Part shown: piece by piece, positions 46,509-57,628 of the stretch | Position numbering within the stretch: the first letter of the stretch is position 1 | How the letters are laid out: every line of letters starts with the position of its first letter | NCBI GenBank assembly: GCA_958450325.1 | Contig: OY288242.1 | Coordinates: 69,062,062 to 69,126,061, forward strand | Origin: Agrostemma githago | Lineage: Eukaryota; Streptophyta; Magnoliopsida; Caryophyllales; Caryophyllaceae | Length of the DNA stretch: 64,000 bases | Reading direction: 5' to 3' | Notes under the pieces: model-generated | The model's database searches: none | What the model saw: the letters and a program-made list of their open reading frames with translations, nothing else | Told to the model about the DNA's origin: nothing | Position numbers and translations under genes: made by a program

Positions 46509-47638
46509 TTATTAAAATAATACTTCCTCCATATTTTTCACCCAAAAGAAAGGGGAAGAACACAAGAAATCGGAGGGAGTACTATGTATATGCTTGGACT
46601 CTTTACCGAACTAAATGAATTTAAACCGGGTGACGGATGAATCGGGTATGGATCGGATCAGGTGGAGATTCACTCGTCATCCGATCCATCCACCCGTTTA
46701 TAGATTAAAAATTAAAATTAATTTCACTCTATCTATATACTTGTATCTTTTTTTTTTCAAAAATCCTAAAAAAATCTTCTAGTAATCATTTTGCAAGTCA
46801 CCATTTTTTTTGCAAGCCACCATCTTAGACTTTCCTTCTCCCTCTTAATTTTTGAATTTTGACCACCACAAAATCCCAAAAACTAAACGCATATTATAAA
46901 TTTGCTTATTTTCTATTGCATTTTTTACATATTGTTTCATCCGTTAAGCACCCAATTTACTCACAGATGATGGATGGGTTGGATTCGGGTGGAGGGTGAA
47001 AGGTGGATCAGGTGGACTAGGTGGAGTCGGGTGATGGATTCAGGTGATGCTCCACCCAATCTCAAACTAGACTCATTAACATCCCTATATACGGTACGTA
47101 TCAGTCAAGTGCCAACAATGTATTGGCCGCTTCGGTCAAATATCAACCATGTGCGCTGAATATTGTTTTTTTTTTGCAGAACTTCATATCACATCACATT
47201 TTACAAAATAAAAAAAAATCAAAATCCTTGGCATAATGAATGATAGCCGGTATGTATTACATACGACCTACGAGCCAATTGCTAAAAACGTTTTGCTAAT
47301 AGTATGACAGACAACATTAACAGCTATTGGAATCAAATTAGATGCTCAAGAGAATGGCAAAACGCATATAAAGAGTTACTATTACACTATGCTTGAAGAC
47401 AATTTCTGGTTTGGATGGTAGTCGGATTGACCCCCAGAGCCGAGGCTAATGATCCATTTTGCCTCCAATACTACAGACAAGTAATACCACTTGGATGGAA
47501 GACGTTGTACCAATTATAACAGCTTTGGTCTGATTCCTCGAACATAACACAGGTATGCATTGAAAAACAGCTGCCCAGTATGTACCTCGATAAGCAAAGC
47601 TTTCAGTCAGTCAATCAGCAGTTCAAGAGCCAAAATAT
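46509..47638. other. Intergenic DNA downstream of the host gene; GGTGGATCGG-repeat MITE-like stretch
   Basis: 46610-47090 has GGGTGACGGATGAATCGGGT-like repeats at the left and GGATTCGGGTGGAGGG-like repeats at the right, reminiscent of a hAT MITE, but no TSD could be fixed. 47160-47638 looks like the 3' untranslated and downstream region of the C3H64-type gene. No gene. Confidence 0.45.
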
Positions 47639-50600
47639 TCAGGCACCGTTCGGATCGAATGCTTTGAATTGAGACTTGAAACCCTCTACCATTTTCACCT
47701 CTTCATCTTTGCTAAGTTTACAATTTCTCCAGTCAGCCTTTTCGGGAATTTTAAGCAACCCAGACAGAACCTAGATCATTAAGAGAATGATTATAAGAAA
47801 TTTAGAATTACTCATCAGTCGATGATAGCAATTGAAAACTGCATAAATTTCAGTAACTTAAGTATGTTAAGCGTGCTACACTGCTACCATGATCCCCACT
47901 ATGATTAGCACCATTAACTCTCACTGCTTTTTCTTATAGAATGGAATGACACAATACAAGTCAAGCCTCTTTTTGTACCATTGGACTCCGACGTCTTCTA
48001 CATACACTTGACTTGACAGTAGAGAAAATCTCAATGATATATAAGAACGGATTCAATATTGGCACACAAACTAACAAAGCATACAAAATTTTAGGATCTA
48101 TAATCTAGAACATAAAATAAATAAAAAATGATTACCTATATGGCAAAATATGAAGGTCATCAATAAGAGGATGTCTATCAATAGGGACATACTCCATCCT
48201 ATAAACAAACTATTACATCAAGGGGTCAAGTTTGGAAGGATCACATGTTAATCATGTCAAAGTTTTATGACATTTTGGCTACTACTACTACTTGAGAGGT
48301 GCATCAATTCAAGAAGCCCACGACTAGCGTACAACAATCTATCATTGGGTCGGAGAAGACCTCACAAAACTAATCCGATTCAAATTACCCAACCGCAACA
48401 CGAAAAATACAACCTAAAATGACCAAACCCGATAATGGCCTTTATAACTATGACCCAAAATGTCCAATAACCCGATAACAGTGCACCCGTATATGACTCG
48501 ACCCAAATAACCTGTTCCTAAACTGAGGTGAGATTGAAAGTTTGAGTTGACCTTTAGCAGTTTTAAACTGAACTCATCCACAAATCTTCAAAATCAGAAT
48601 GCAGAAAAATAAGATTTTCTAAATCATTAGTTATGCTACTTCAAAGACCAAATTATTACCTCACGGCCGAACTGGAAAGGAAAGATCTCATTCTCATCAA
48701 CAGCGTGTCCCAGTACTGTTCCATCAGGTAGCTCCACATAGAAGAAACCAGTCTGGCCATCAAACTTTGATGTCAACAGCTCTCTCCCTTCAGAAGCAAC
48801 ATCATCTACAACATTGGAAACCAATTAGACACAGTCCAGTACTGAATAGCTTTATTTTTCAGGTACTCAATCTCATTAAAAAGTACTCTTCTTGAAAACT
48901 AACTTCTGTTGGTGAACTAAGAATTCTGAGGGACAAGAATATCACAGAATAGAGGTTAAACAATCTAGATATACAAATACGGTGTCTTCCCTACTACTTG
49001 TGGTTGAGAGGTTGAGAGTTGAGACAGTAATGTCGCCATTGTAGCTCAAACAAAGCCCATTCAAAGAAATGAGTCATTAGTGTCCATGGTTAAAGATGTC
49101 AAGCAAATATACAAATACCAGAGGCTTCAACCGGCAAACCTATAAAGGATTGCGTCTGGCTATTCCTTTCAAAAAAACACTGTTCCTTGTACAATTCATA
49201 CTGCTCCACATGACCAGATATACAACTTTTAACACTTGTGCTACTCTGACTTTTCACTTTTTAAGACGTATCCATATCTAGCACCCATGTTATCCAACTC
49301 ATCATCTGCGGGTATCGGACACATTATGGTATCAATGTATCAGATACAGCTCTTTTGTGACACTTGTAACAGGTCAAACATTAAGAGTCTAGTTTCAGAA
49401 TAGGGTATTTAAAGTTGGGTTTATTTAGGTTAAAATGTAGTCCAGAGTATTTTGAGAAGAGGGGTAATAGTAGGGATTATTCTTATTAATTAAAAGAAAA
49501 ACAACTGAATACAGATATTGTGAGACTAGCTTACTTTTAAGAGTCTGAAAATCGAATCCCGATCTTCGGGCAGCCAAGTTAAAAATATTCTTAATAGCAG
49601 ATGCCTTGGTCTGGGGAATCGGAATAGCCTGCGGAGAAGTAATTGCACAATAAGCATGTCAACAGCTGTCGTTATAGCAAACAAGCAAACACATACAGAA
49701 CGTTCCAAATTAGGACCATCATGCCGTCACATAAACAAAGCCCCAGACATTTACAGTAAGACTAATCTAACCTGGAGATTAGCATGTGTTCCATGTTTCG
49801 TGACCCACTCAAAGAAAACAACTTCCTTGCCTCGGGTTTTGTAGAATGTCCGAAGGCTGCATTGAAATCTATAAAGCTCCCGTTGACCATCAGGTGTTAA
49901 TGATAAAGTACTAGGTGAATGCTCAATTGGAATCAACAGTACATGGTCATCAACAAGTGGACCTTTTGCCATGGCACAATATAGGTTTTCTCCAACACTA
50001 ATGATTAGATGAGACTCCAAATGGGGGCTTGACAAGCAAAACCAGCATTCTTTTAATCTGACATTTAATAAATGCTGTTAGAGATTAGCCGATCATTTAA
50101 ACTAAAAATGATTACTAGGAAGTAACAGAAGAAAGCAAGGAAAACTAGAGGGGCAGAAGTTGTAAAACGAATACATCAACTCATATGCGTCACACATGCT
50201 TGAAAAAGAGCACACTGTTGCAAAGGTAAATTGAGCAATAATATTGCAAATGAAAAGCCAACCTGCTGACAGTTGCAATTTCAAATTTTGGTCTCTTCCT
50301 TGAAATGCCCTCACTTTCATCAACTAACTTATGTAGAAACTGACACTCTGAACCCCTCTCACATTTTCCCTTATTGAGAAAATCAAAGCAAACTCCTCTC
50401 ATAGATTGCTCCCTAGCATGTCCATCATGTTGGAAAGGACAACTCTCCCCTCGTGGGCAAGAACCCGAAGATACAAATTTGAAACAAAATTTCTTCGGTT
50501 CTCGAGCGCCATGAGCACGCTTTTTCACATCATAACGCCAAGACTGTGCTTCAGGAGCATTATCGCCAGGTCTGTTATTAGTCTCTCTAGAAGCAGAGTT

Positions 50601-53600
50601 ATCATCTATTTTGTATGGACATAAAGTTGTGTTAGGAGGCTTCATGCTAATTTCTGAGGCTGACATAGTGGAGAAAGGAGTTGGAGATATTGCATGCATG
50701 AATTTCTGAAAGATCAAAGTAAAGGAAATAAATAAAAAAGGGATGACAAAATTACTAGAGTCACAATACTTTCTACCAAATACAAATAAGGGCAGAGGTG
50801 GTCGTATATAGTGCCATGAAACAGAGAAACGAATAGAACAAGAGAAATTTGATTAAATTAAGAAAAGAAACCATCACATTCAAAATATCTTAGGTTTGTG
50901 AACATACGTGAGCTACTCCACCCCTCGTACTATCTCTTTTAAAGGCAACTACTTACTTCTTTTCAGACGCAACCATCAACTAGCCACAGAGAGCACAAGC
51001 CCTATCTATTAAAACAGGAGGGGTTGATGGAGAGACATTAATCCCCAGTAAAACTAGGGGTCATACTTTCCAGCTGAGCTCAACAAGTCGGTGTCTGATA
51101 ATTCCAAACCAACCAAGAGGATGAAGGAAATAGAGTCCAACATTTGAGTACATATCGGAGGATGGGAAATTTACTGTTGAGGTCCCACACAACCTTATGG
51201 TCATCACTGCTTGCACGCTAAGCACCATGCATCATTTTTAATTTGTTTTAAGCTTCATCAGTTGTGTACTAAGGCTGTGACACCAAAACATGATGTTTTG
51301 CAAAAAAATTGAGATAAACGCATCAGCCATATCTCATGTAAAGGTACTATTGGTAGCATTTCGTGAAATTAGGCCGCGAGCATTGACACTGCAGCCATTG
51401 TTGTAGCGAAACAAAACCACAGGAGAATTAGATTAAGGATGTTATCACTTGGAGCACTGGATGTGATGGAACGGTATTAGTATGTATTAGGCGCGTTGAT
51501 TTAGGAACTGAAGTGATAAAATAAGTAGTCAAGTGTTGATTTATAATGTCTTGATGTAATTCTAAAGAAATTAGATGAAAATTGCGCCAATAAGGCATGG
51601 GAAGAGTCAAGTGGACCAGATTTTGGCTTGGGCCATTAACCATGCATATCTATAATTAGCCCAGCACCCACTTAGAGGCTAACATCATCACATAACCTTC
51701 TTTCCTATTGGACCAACAAATAGTGTAAGGTTGATGCAAGGGAAGGAGAGCCCAAGAGTAGACACCACAACACTCATTGGATCAGCCAACATGAAGAGAC
51801 GAAAGCCAAAAAGCAACAGAGCGACTCGCGCGTGGGTCGGCCTTTGGAGACAACTTTCAGCTCATATTCCGTCTTTTACCTTATTAATTATATTATTATT
51901 TAATTATTATTAGAGTTTGGAAACTATTAGACTTAGCTATTATTATTATTAGACTACTATTATATTACCCTAGATTATTATTAGTTTTATTATATTATTC
52001 GAGTAGTATTGCAGGATGAGAATTTTATGAACCCTGGCCTTCTCAAGACGATTATGTGTTACTAACTTTCTCATCTTGGTTCAAGACATTGAAGCACTTA
52101 ATTATCCATGAGTTTGAAAGTTCTAAGACTTCTAACTTTAACCCTGATTATTGATTAATTGCTTTGTGATTATATGAATTTTGTTATTGATTGCTAGATG
52201 CGCAGATAATTATCTATTTCATTATTCTATTGTTAGTTTTGTTAATTGAACAAGACTTGTTGATTAACTTGACCTTAGTAACATCTAAGACTTAATTATT
52301 GAACAGGATTCGTTAATATTAAGACTTAAGAGCAATTATCATAGATTTATAAAACAACTAGATTGCATGTGTTTATTTATCTCTTTATCAAATTCTCAAT
52401 CTGTTAATGTTGTTAAATTAAATTTAGAACTGAATTGTTTAAGTTGTTTAACATTTAGTTCTAATTAAGAGCAAGATATGTTTTAATTAGTATTCATAAG
52501 AAGGATTAGAATCTACGATTCATGATATAGAAGTCAAGAATAATAATTTGAATTGGATTCCGATGATCAATTGTGATTAGTTGTGGATGTGTACATGATC
52601 CGAAACCTTTTGATCTTCTGAATTAGTCAAAGGTATCATTTTTATTAGTTTTAGTTTTAGACAATCAATCAAAAACCCCTACTACGTACATTCCCGCCCG
52701 GGTATATATGAAAAATATGAAGGGTGGAGAAAAAAAAGATTATTTTTTTAACTTTTTAAATTGGTAAAATGTAAGGCATCCAAGATTAATTCTGGCTCAT
52801 ATTATGACTCTTACATTTAATTGATCCGTTTCTCATTCCCTTACATTTCGTAAAACCAAGGAGGAAAATTAAAGGGTAACTTTTTCATTTCCTTTTCATA
52901 CCTTTTGTTGATTTCATTCCATGATCCCTTCACCAACCAAACGCCCCTTTAGTTTATGTACATAGTAATAGATTATACTCTTGTCTGGTTACCGCTTTTA
53001 GTTGCAAATCTTTAGCTTGCTTTCACTAATTATTGATAATGAGTTTATGTGTGAGTACTTGATTGGGTTGGGTTAAGCATGAAATGAAGAATAGAAATTC
53101 AATGGTGAATTAACGATTTCAAGATTTGAAGCCTAGAGAAGAGAGATCGAGAATGGAGCAAAAAATATAAGAAGATTTAGAGAACTGAGGACCCCTCAAC
53201 CAGACAACAACAGGTCGTCAAGAGACATCCAATCCCACTTCAATTTTCGAAATTCTGGATTTCGACCTTATTTCTGCAAGTTGAAGTTTTTTGTGATTTT
53301 CGACGGCCCAGCAGTTTCCCTATTACGAAGATCTTTATGTTTTACACTCTTTTCGAAGCCAATTTTTCTGAAAATTAGGTGAGTATAAATACTTGTTTAG
53401 GGTTTTATTATCAAAGTGTGGGATTTTAGGCATAGAATTCTTGAGTTCTTAGGAAGAAATTGGGGGGGGGGGGGGAATTAGATCTAGCATGCAAATGAGA
53501 GAGAGGTTAAACCTCACAAATTGGTGTAATTTGACAAATATTTCCTTGATTCAAGTTTGTAAGACGATTTCTACCTTAATGTCAAGGTCTAATTCTTCTC

Positions 53601-56488
53601 TCTTTGTGTTTAATTTCATTGTTTGATTAATTGTAGTTGAGTTTGATCATCTTGACATATTTTGATTGAACTATTGCATATTCCATTATATATTGATAGT
53701 GGATGTTAGTAGCATATCTCATGTGTAGTAATTTGGCTTATCAGATCTATTTCATGAGAAAGAGGGAATGAATGTGCTTATAAGACCTATCATCAGGTTA
53801 GCCAAATATCTCCCCCAATACCCATAGTATCGATACAACACCATCAGAGCCTTAGTCCCAAAAAGATTTGCAGTCGACTAACATGAACCATTATCCAAAA
53901 TCGTCAAGTCGTCTCCAATAAAACAATCATATAAAAATGCATAATATTAATAATAGTACTAAGAAGAATACTAAAAATACACAGTTTCAAGCTCAAACTT
54001 AAGTTTAAACCGTTAATAACAATTCTTTATAAAAGGGTTACAAGTTCCAAATTATAGAGGGTAAAAAGTAATGGACTTTTTTGTAAAAAAAAAAACGAGG
54101 GAGAGTATGGGGATTAGTTGGTAATTTTTTTGCCAAAAAGAGAATGGATAGTTTGGATTGGATTGTCAAGTGTTACAATTGGAATGGATGGGAGGGAGTA
54201 AGAGATAGTCCTCAAATATCATCAACCACTCGAACTCTCTCCCTCCACTTACCCATAGTATCAATATTCCCAAAAAAATGTTTCCAATACATGGGAAATA
54301 TTTCTAGACCTTTTTCACACTTGTGTAGCAAAAATGCGGAATTCTAAGAAATATTTATGGTTGATATTGGGGAGGTTAATTGATGAATGTGATGAAATGA
54401 TAGTGATGTGAAGCACAAATACCAGTACCACAGAAAATAAACTTGCGAAAAGAACACCAACTACATCTCAGTCGAGACCTAAAAGAAAAGCTCAAACAAG
54501 CTGCTAAAAAATAATGAAATAACTGATGGTAAAACACCTTCAACTATAAGAGATTGTATAGATTTCTGTTTGAAAAAAAATCTAGGACCTTTCAGAAAGT
54601 ACATAACACGCTAAGAAAAAAGAGCGAACCTGTTTCTCTTTATTTCCTACAGGAGCAAGGCCGAAGAAACGAGTGACATGTATTGCATCATCATTTGCAT
54701 AAGGTTCACGGGCAAAAAAAACACCCTTAGAACCTGCAATATGGTATCTGACACGTAGAAATCCTATATTAGAAAATGTTGAGTAGCAAGAGACAGGGAT
54801 GAGAAGACATTTCTCAAAACAATAATAATGGATGAAGAAAAACAAGAAACCCAATCCATGTATCAGAAACATCAGTGTTAGTCTTGCCACCAGCTTTAAG
54901 ATCCATGTTAATCAAAAGTCAATGAGACAATTATGTAATTAATGGATCGTACATGTTCATGTAAAGAAAATTCAATCAGAAACTTACCGTGGCTTAATCT
55001 CTACTACTAGATCTGCAACTGTGGAATCACTACAAGAAGAATCAAATATCTCAGAAGGTATGTCTTTGGAAAAAACACCATTTGTAACACCAGTAGGCCA
55101 TTCATTAGTGTAGCTAGTCAAGGAAGTAAAACTAAATCTCAAAGTGGAATGTCTAACCATCACCATCAGCGTCATATGGGAGGAGACGAGGAAAGCAAAA
55201 AAAAAAATACAGAGCTTATCAAGGATATGTAAGGAAGAGATCAGATACTCCAGGCTCCTCTGCAAATGCCCTTAGCGCATCAACATCATCTTGAGTATAT
55301 TTTCCAAATTGATGTCCACTTGGTGATTTCTTTCCAGACAAGTACGCCACAGATAACCCTAATTATCAATAAGTAAATCAGGAATAACTAAAAAATAACG
55401 GCCAAATAATGATATACAAGATGCATTTTCCATATGAGTTAGAAAGGCAGATAGAAGGTAGGTGCTAATACGCGAGTACACTCCCTTTACAGCAGTAGTT
55501 AGCAAGTAATAAGACAAGTGAACTGCAAGTAATCGCTAAAAAGGATAGGAGAAAAAAAAACATTGTATAAGTAGAAACATTCATAATTGCATAGGAAAAC
55601 AAAAGGAAATGCTCCTTTGGAGTTAACTAGGCACCAACTCGAAAACATCATCCAGAATGATCTTAACTCGTGCTCATTAAGCAAAATTCAAAGCTCGCGA
55701 GTTAAAATGTGAGTTCGAGCCTATATATAAGTATTAAATTTATGGGTTTTTTTTCACCAATATGTCTTAATAATTCTGGATGCAATATCATCTTGGTTAA
55801 TTCGAAAACAGCCTCACTGGCTAACAGGTTCCATATATCGGACCTCCTGCCCCGCGTTCTTTTGTGGGATGAGCTCATGTGGTTATTAACTGAATCAACC
55901 ATTTGGCAGTTGGCACCAAACTAAATGTAACATAACAGGGGATAATCATATACTGTAAGAAGCAAACTATTCTAGTTTACTGGGGACATGTCTATAAGCT
56001 GGTAATGAAGTAATATGATTAGGATTAGGAGGGGGAAGCATGAGCACTTACCATGTAGGTTGAAGGTGCCGCCACCTTTTAACCAGAACAAATTGGAACA
56101 AATCTTGAAGCCGTCCATTTTAAACCCTAAATTGGCAGGATCATTTGCTGCGACAGAGAGTACTTTGGGGGCGGCGATGCCATAATCGCCGATAAAGTAA
56201 GTGGGAATAGGGATTTCTCGACGGCCGTCAATGTACTCCATGAACTCTGGTAGTTGGTCCGTTGAGTCGGGAAAGAACTGACCGACGCATAGTACAGCGT
56301 CGAAAGGACCTGCGGATTTATTCACCTGCGAAAGGAAAAAGATGGGTTAGTGTGATTGGATGAAGATTGAAGAAATTATGGTTTAATGTTTAGAGAGGGA
56401 GAGTTACGGAGGTGAAGCGTTTGTAGAGGAGGGAGAGGCGGCCGAGGACGTCGCCGGAAAGGATGATGCGTGGAGGAGGAGTAGACAT
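47639..56488 (-). CDS. C3H64: CwfJ-family / CCCH zinc finger protein (CWF19L1-like, Arabidopsis C3H64 type), 10 exons
   Basis: Coding exons (minus): 56488-56408, 56325-56052, 55358-55229, 55107-54988, 54747-54630, 50705-50263, 50057-49772, 49628-49535, 48805-48660, 47770-47639. They join in frame to 1824 nt, i.e. 607 residues plus stop, close to the usual family length. Residues about 1-200 are the CWF19L1 N-terminal domain (ILSGDVLGRL, FDAVLCVGQFFPD, TYFIGDYG, NLFWLKGGG, YLSGKKS). Two CCCH fingers of C-x8-C-x5-C-x3-H spacing lie at about 315-334 and 347-366. The CwfJ C-terminal HIT-like domain starts at about 392 (CWFCLSSPHLESHLI, DHVLLIPIEHSPS, VVFFEWVTKHGTHANLQ). The family is linked to spliceosome and lariat handling. 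All introns have GT-AG ends except intron 3, an AT-AC type. Intron 5 is 3.9 kb. The start is the first ATG before the conserved ILSGD. It appears functional. Confidence 0.93.
50706..54629 (-). other. Large intron 5 of the C3H64-like gene (3.9 kb), no gene recognised
   Basis: GT-AG intron with AT-rich, TE-like content. About 51730-52690 has a GACTCGCGCGTGGGTCGG stretch and T/A-rich blocks resembling a decayed LTR. A G14 run is at 53462-53475. A SINE-like repeat is at 53825-53905. Short frames have no family motif. Confidence 0.6.
53825..53905. repeat. Short dispersed repeat, SINE-like, also at 24260-24340
   Basis: ATCAGAGCCTTAGTCCCAAA.. followed by GTCGACTAACATGAA.. here parallels ATCAGAGCCTTAATCTCAAA.. 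with GTCGACCAACATGAATC at about 24260-24305. The wording GGGTCGxCxAACATGAATC is common at ends of plant SINEs. Only this short part is recognisable. Confidence 0.4.
55108..55228 (-). other. U12-type AT-AC intron in the C3H64-like gene
   Basis: The minus strand after exon 3 reads AC|ATATCCTTG, a perfect U12 AT-AC 5' splice site. The branch site is TTCCTTGAC (rc of 55117-55125), with the branch A about 10 nt before the end, which reads CTACAC|TAATG. Only this splice restores the conserved LFLT-NEWPTGV junction. No usable GT occurs at the exon end. Confidence 0.88.
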
Positions 56489-56707
56489 TGGTGTGACGGC
56501 CGGCTCACTCACGTGAGGACGCCCGGATATTTGGATTGCCTCAGGCTACAGGTCTGAGTACGAGTCTGAGGTTCGGATTTGTAGAGTCTGAGCTACCTGG
56601 TTAGAGTGGTTGAGACGGTTTCAAGCTCAGACAAGTCTGAAGCTCAGACTCGTTCATTCAGTTCAAGTTAAATTCCGTTCATTTTAGTTCAGTTCAATTC
56701 AGATAAG

Positions 56708-56708
<1 letters not shown>
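56489..56708 (-). promoter_or_regulatory. Upstream region of the C3H64-like gene
   Basis: A G-box core CACGTG lies at 56510-56515, 22-27 bp before the ATG. Further out (56540-56705) are AGTCTGAGxT repeats that look TE-derived. No clear TATA; the transcription start is unknown. Confidence 0.4.
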
Positions 56709-56781
<73 letters not shown>

Positions 56782-56824
56782 GTTATTAATTATTATTATT
56801 AATAATATTAATTATTATTATATT
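56709..56824. repeat. ATT microsatellite next to a LINE 3' end
   Basis: About 24 uninterrupted TTA units (56709-56781), then degenerate TTATTAAT repeats to the T-rich tract at 56824. It abuts the 3' end of the minus-strand LINE fragment. Confidence 0.9.
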
Positions 56825-57335
56825 TTTTTATTTTTATTTTTTTGCAGAAAAGGGTATCATTTCATTCAATTTTGAGTGAAATTACAATTTGGTGCAAAAA
56901 GAACTATCACACAAAGAATGCAAAAGCATTCAAAGTACCCAAATGAGCAACTATCCGGCTAAACTTAGGACTAGCATTCTTATAGAATTTTACATCAACA
57001 TGAAATTTAATTCTATGTATCAAAGCATCTATACTTGTAGACTGACTAGTGAAGATTCTCTTGTTTCGCTCTTTCCAAATAATCGCCACAGTTGCAGCCA
57101 AACTAGCCTGAATCCAAGGCCTTTTCCAGTGGTTTCTCTTTTGAGGAGACAAAACCCATTTTACAATGCTATTCAGATTCAAGTTCCCAATTTGAGCTTG
57201 CATCCAATCGGCTATCTCCTTCCACACCTGAGAAGAAATTGAACATGAAAAGAATAAATGTTGGTGAGACTCCAGTGCAGCCATACGTAATGCACACCGG
57301 TTTGCCAGTTGGAAACCTGATACAGTATTTGTCAT
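56825..57335 (-). pseudogene. 5'-truncated LINE: C-terminal end of ORF2 with zf-RVT
   Basis: A 142-codon minus-strand frame (57335-56907) begins inside the zf-RVT domain (CALRMAALESHQHLFFSC..SSQVWKEIADWM) and runs through the usual C-terminal tail (RPWIQASLAATVAIIWKERNKRIF) to a stop. A short 3' UTR and A-rich tail (AAAAAAATAAAAATAAAA) follow. This is a typical dead-on-arrival L1 insertion. The leading Cys pair is partly lost. Confidence 0.8.
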
Positions 57336-57589
57336 TTAAATAAATGTATGGCTATTATACAGACTATAATGAGTGGCTAGGATTCATTGTTAATTCAGTT
57401 ACAAGTCAATACATCATACTATAAGTACACAGGCTGTAAGAAGAGAAACCCATGAAATACATAACAAACTTTTCTTTTTCATTGTCTTTCTCTCTCAATT
57501 CTGTTATTCTGCAAATATCAACGTAGACCTCGAGTTCTTCCAACACCATTGTTGAGGACCTCCTGCATCTACATCATTGGTATCAGAGC
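57336..57589 (+). mobile_element. 5' LTR end and iMet primer site of a Ty3/gypsy element
   Basis: TGGTATCAGAGC at 57578-57589 is the initiator-tRNA-Met primer site, one base after a CATCA LTR end (57576). The short upstream T-rich stretch with CTCTCTCAATTCTG should be the LTR. Its left end cannot be fixed because the 3' LTR is not visible. Confidence 0.7.
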
Positions 57590-57628
57590 ATTACGATTCT
57601 GGCGCCAAAACACCTTACCGTCAAGCAA

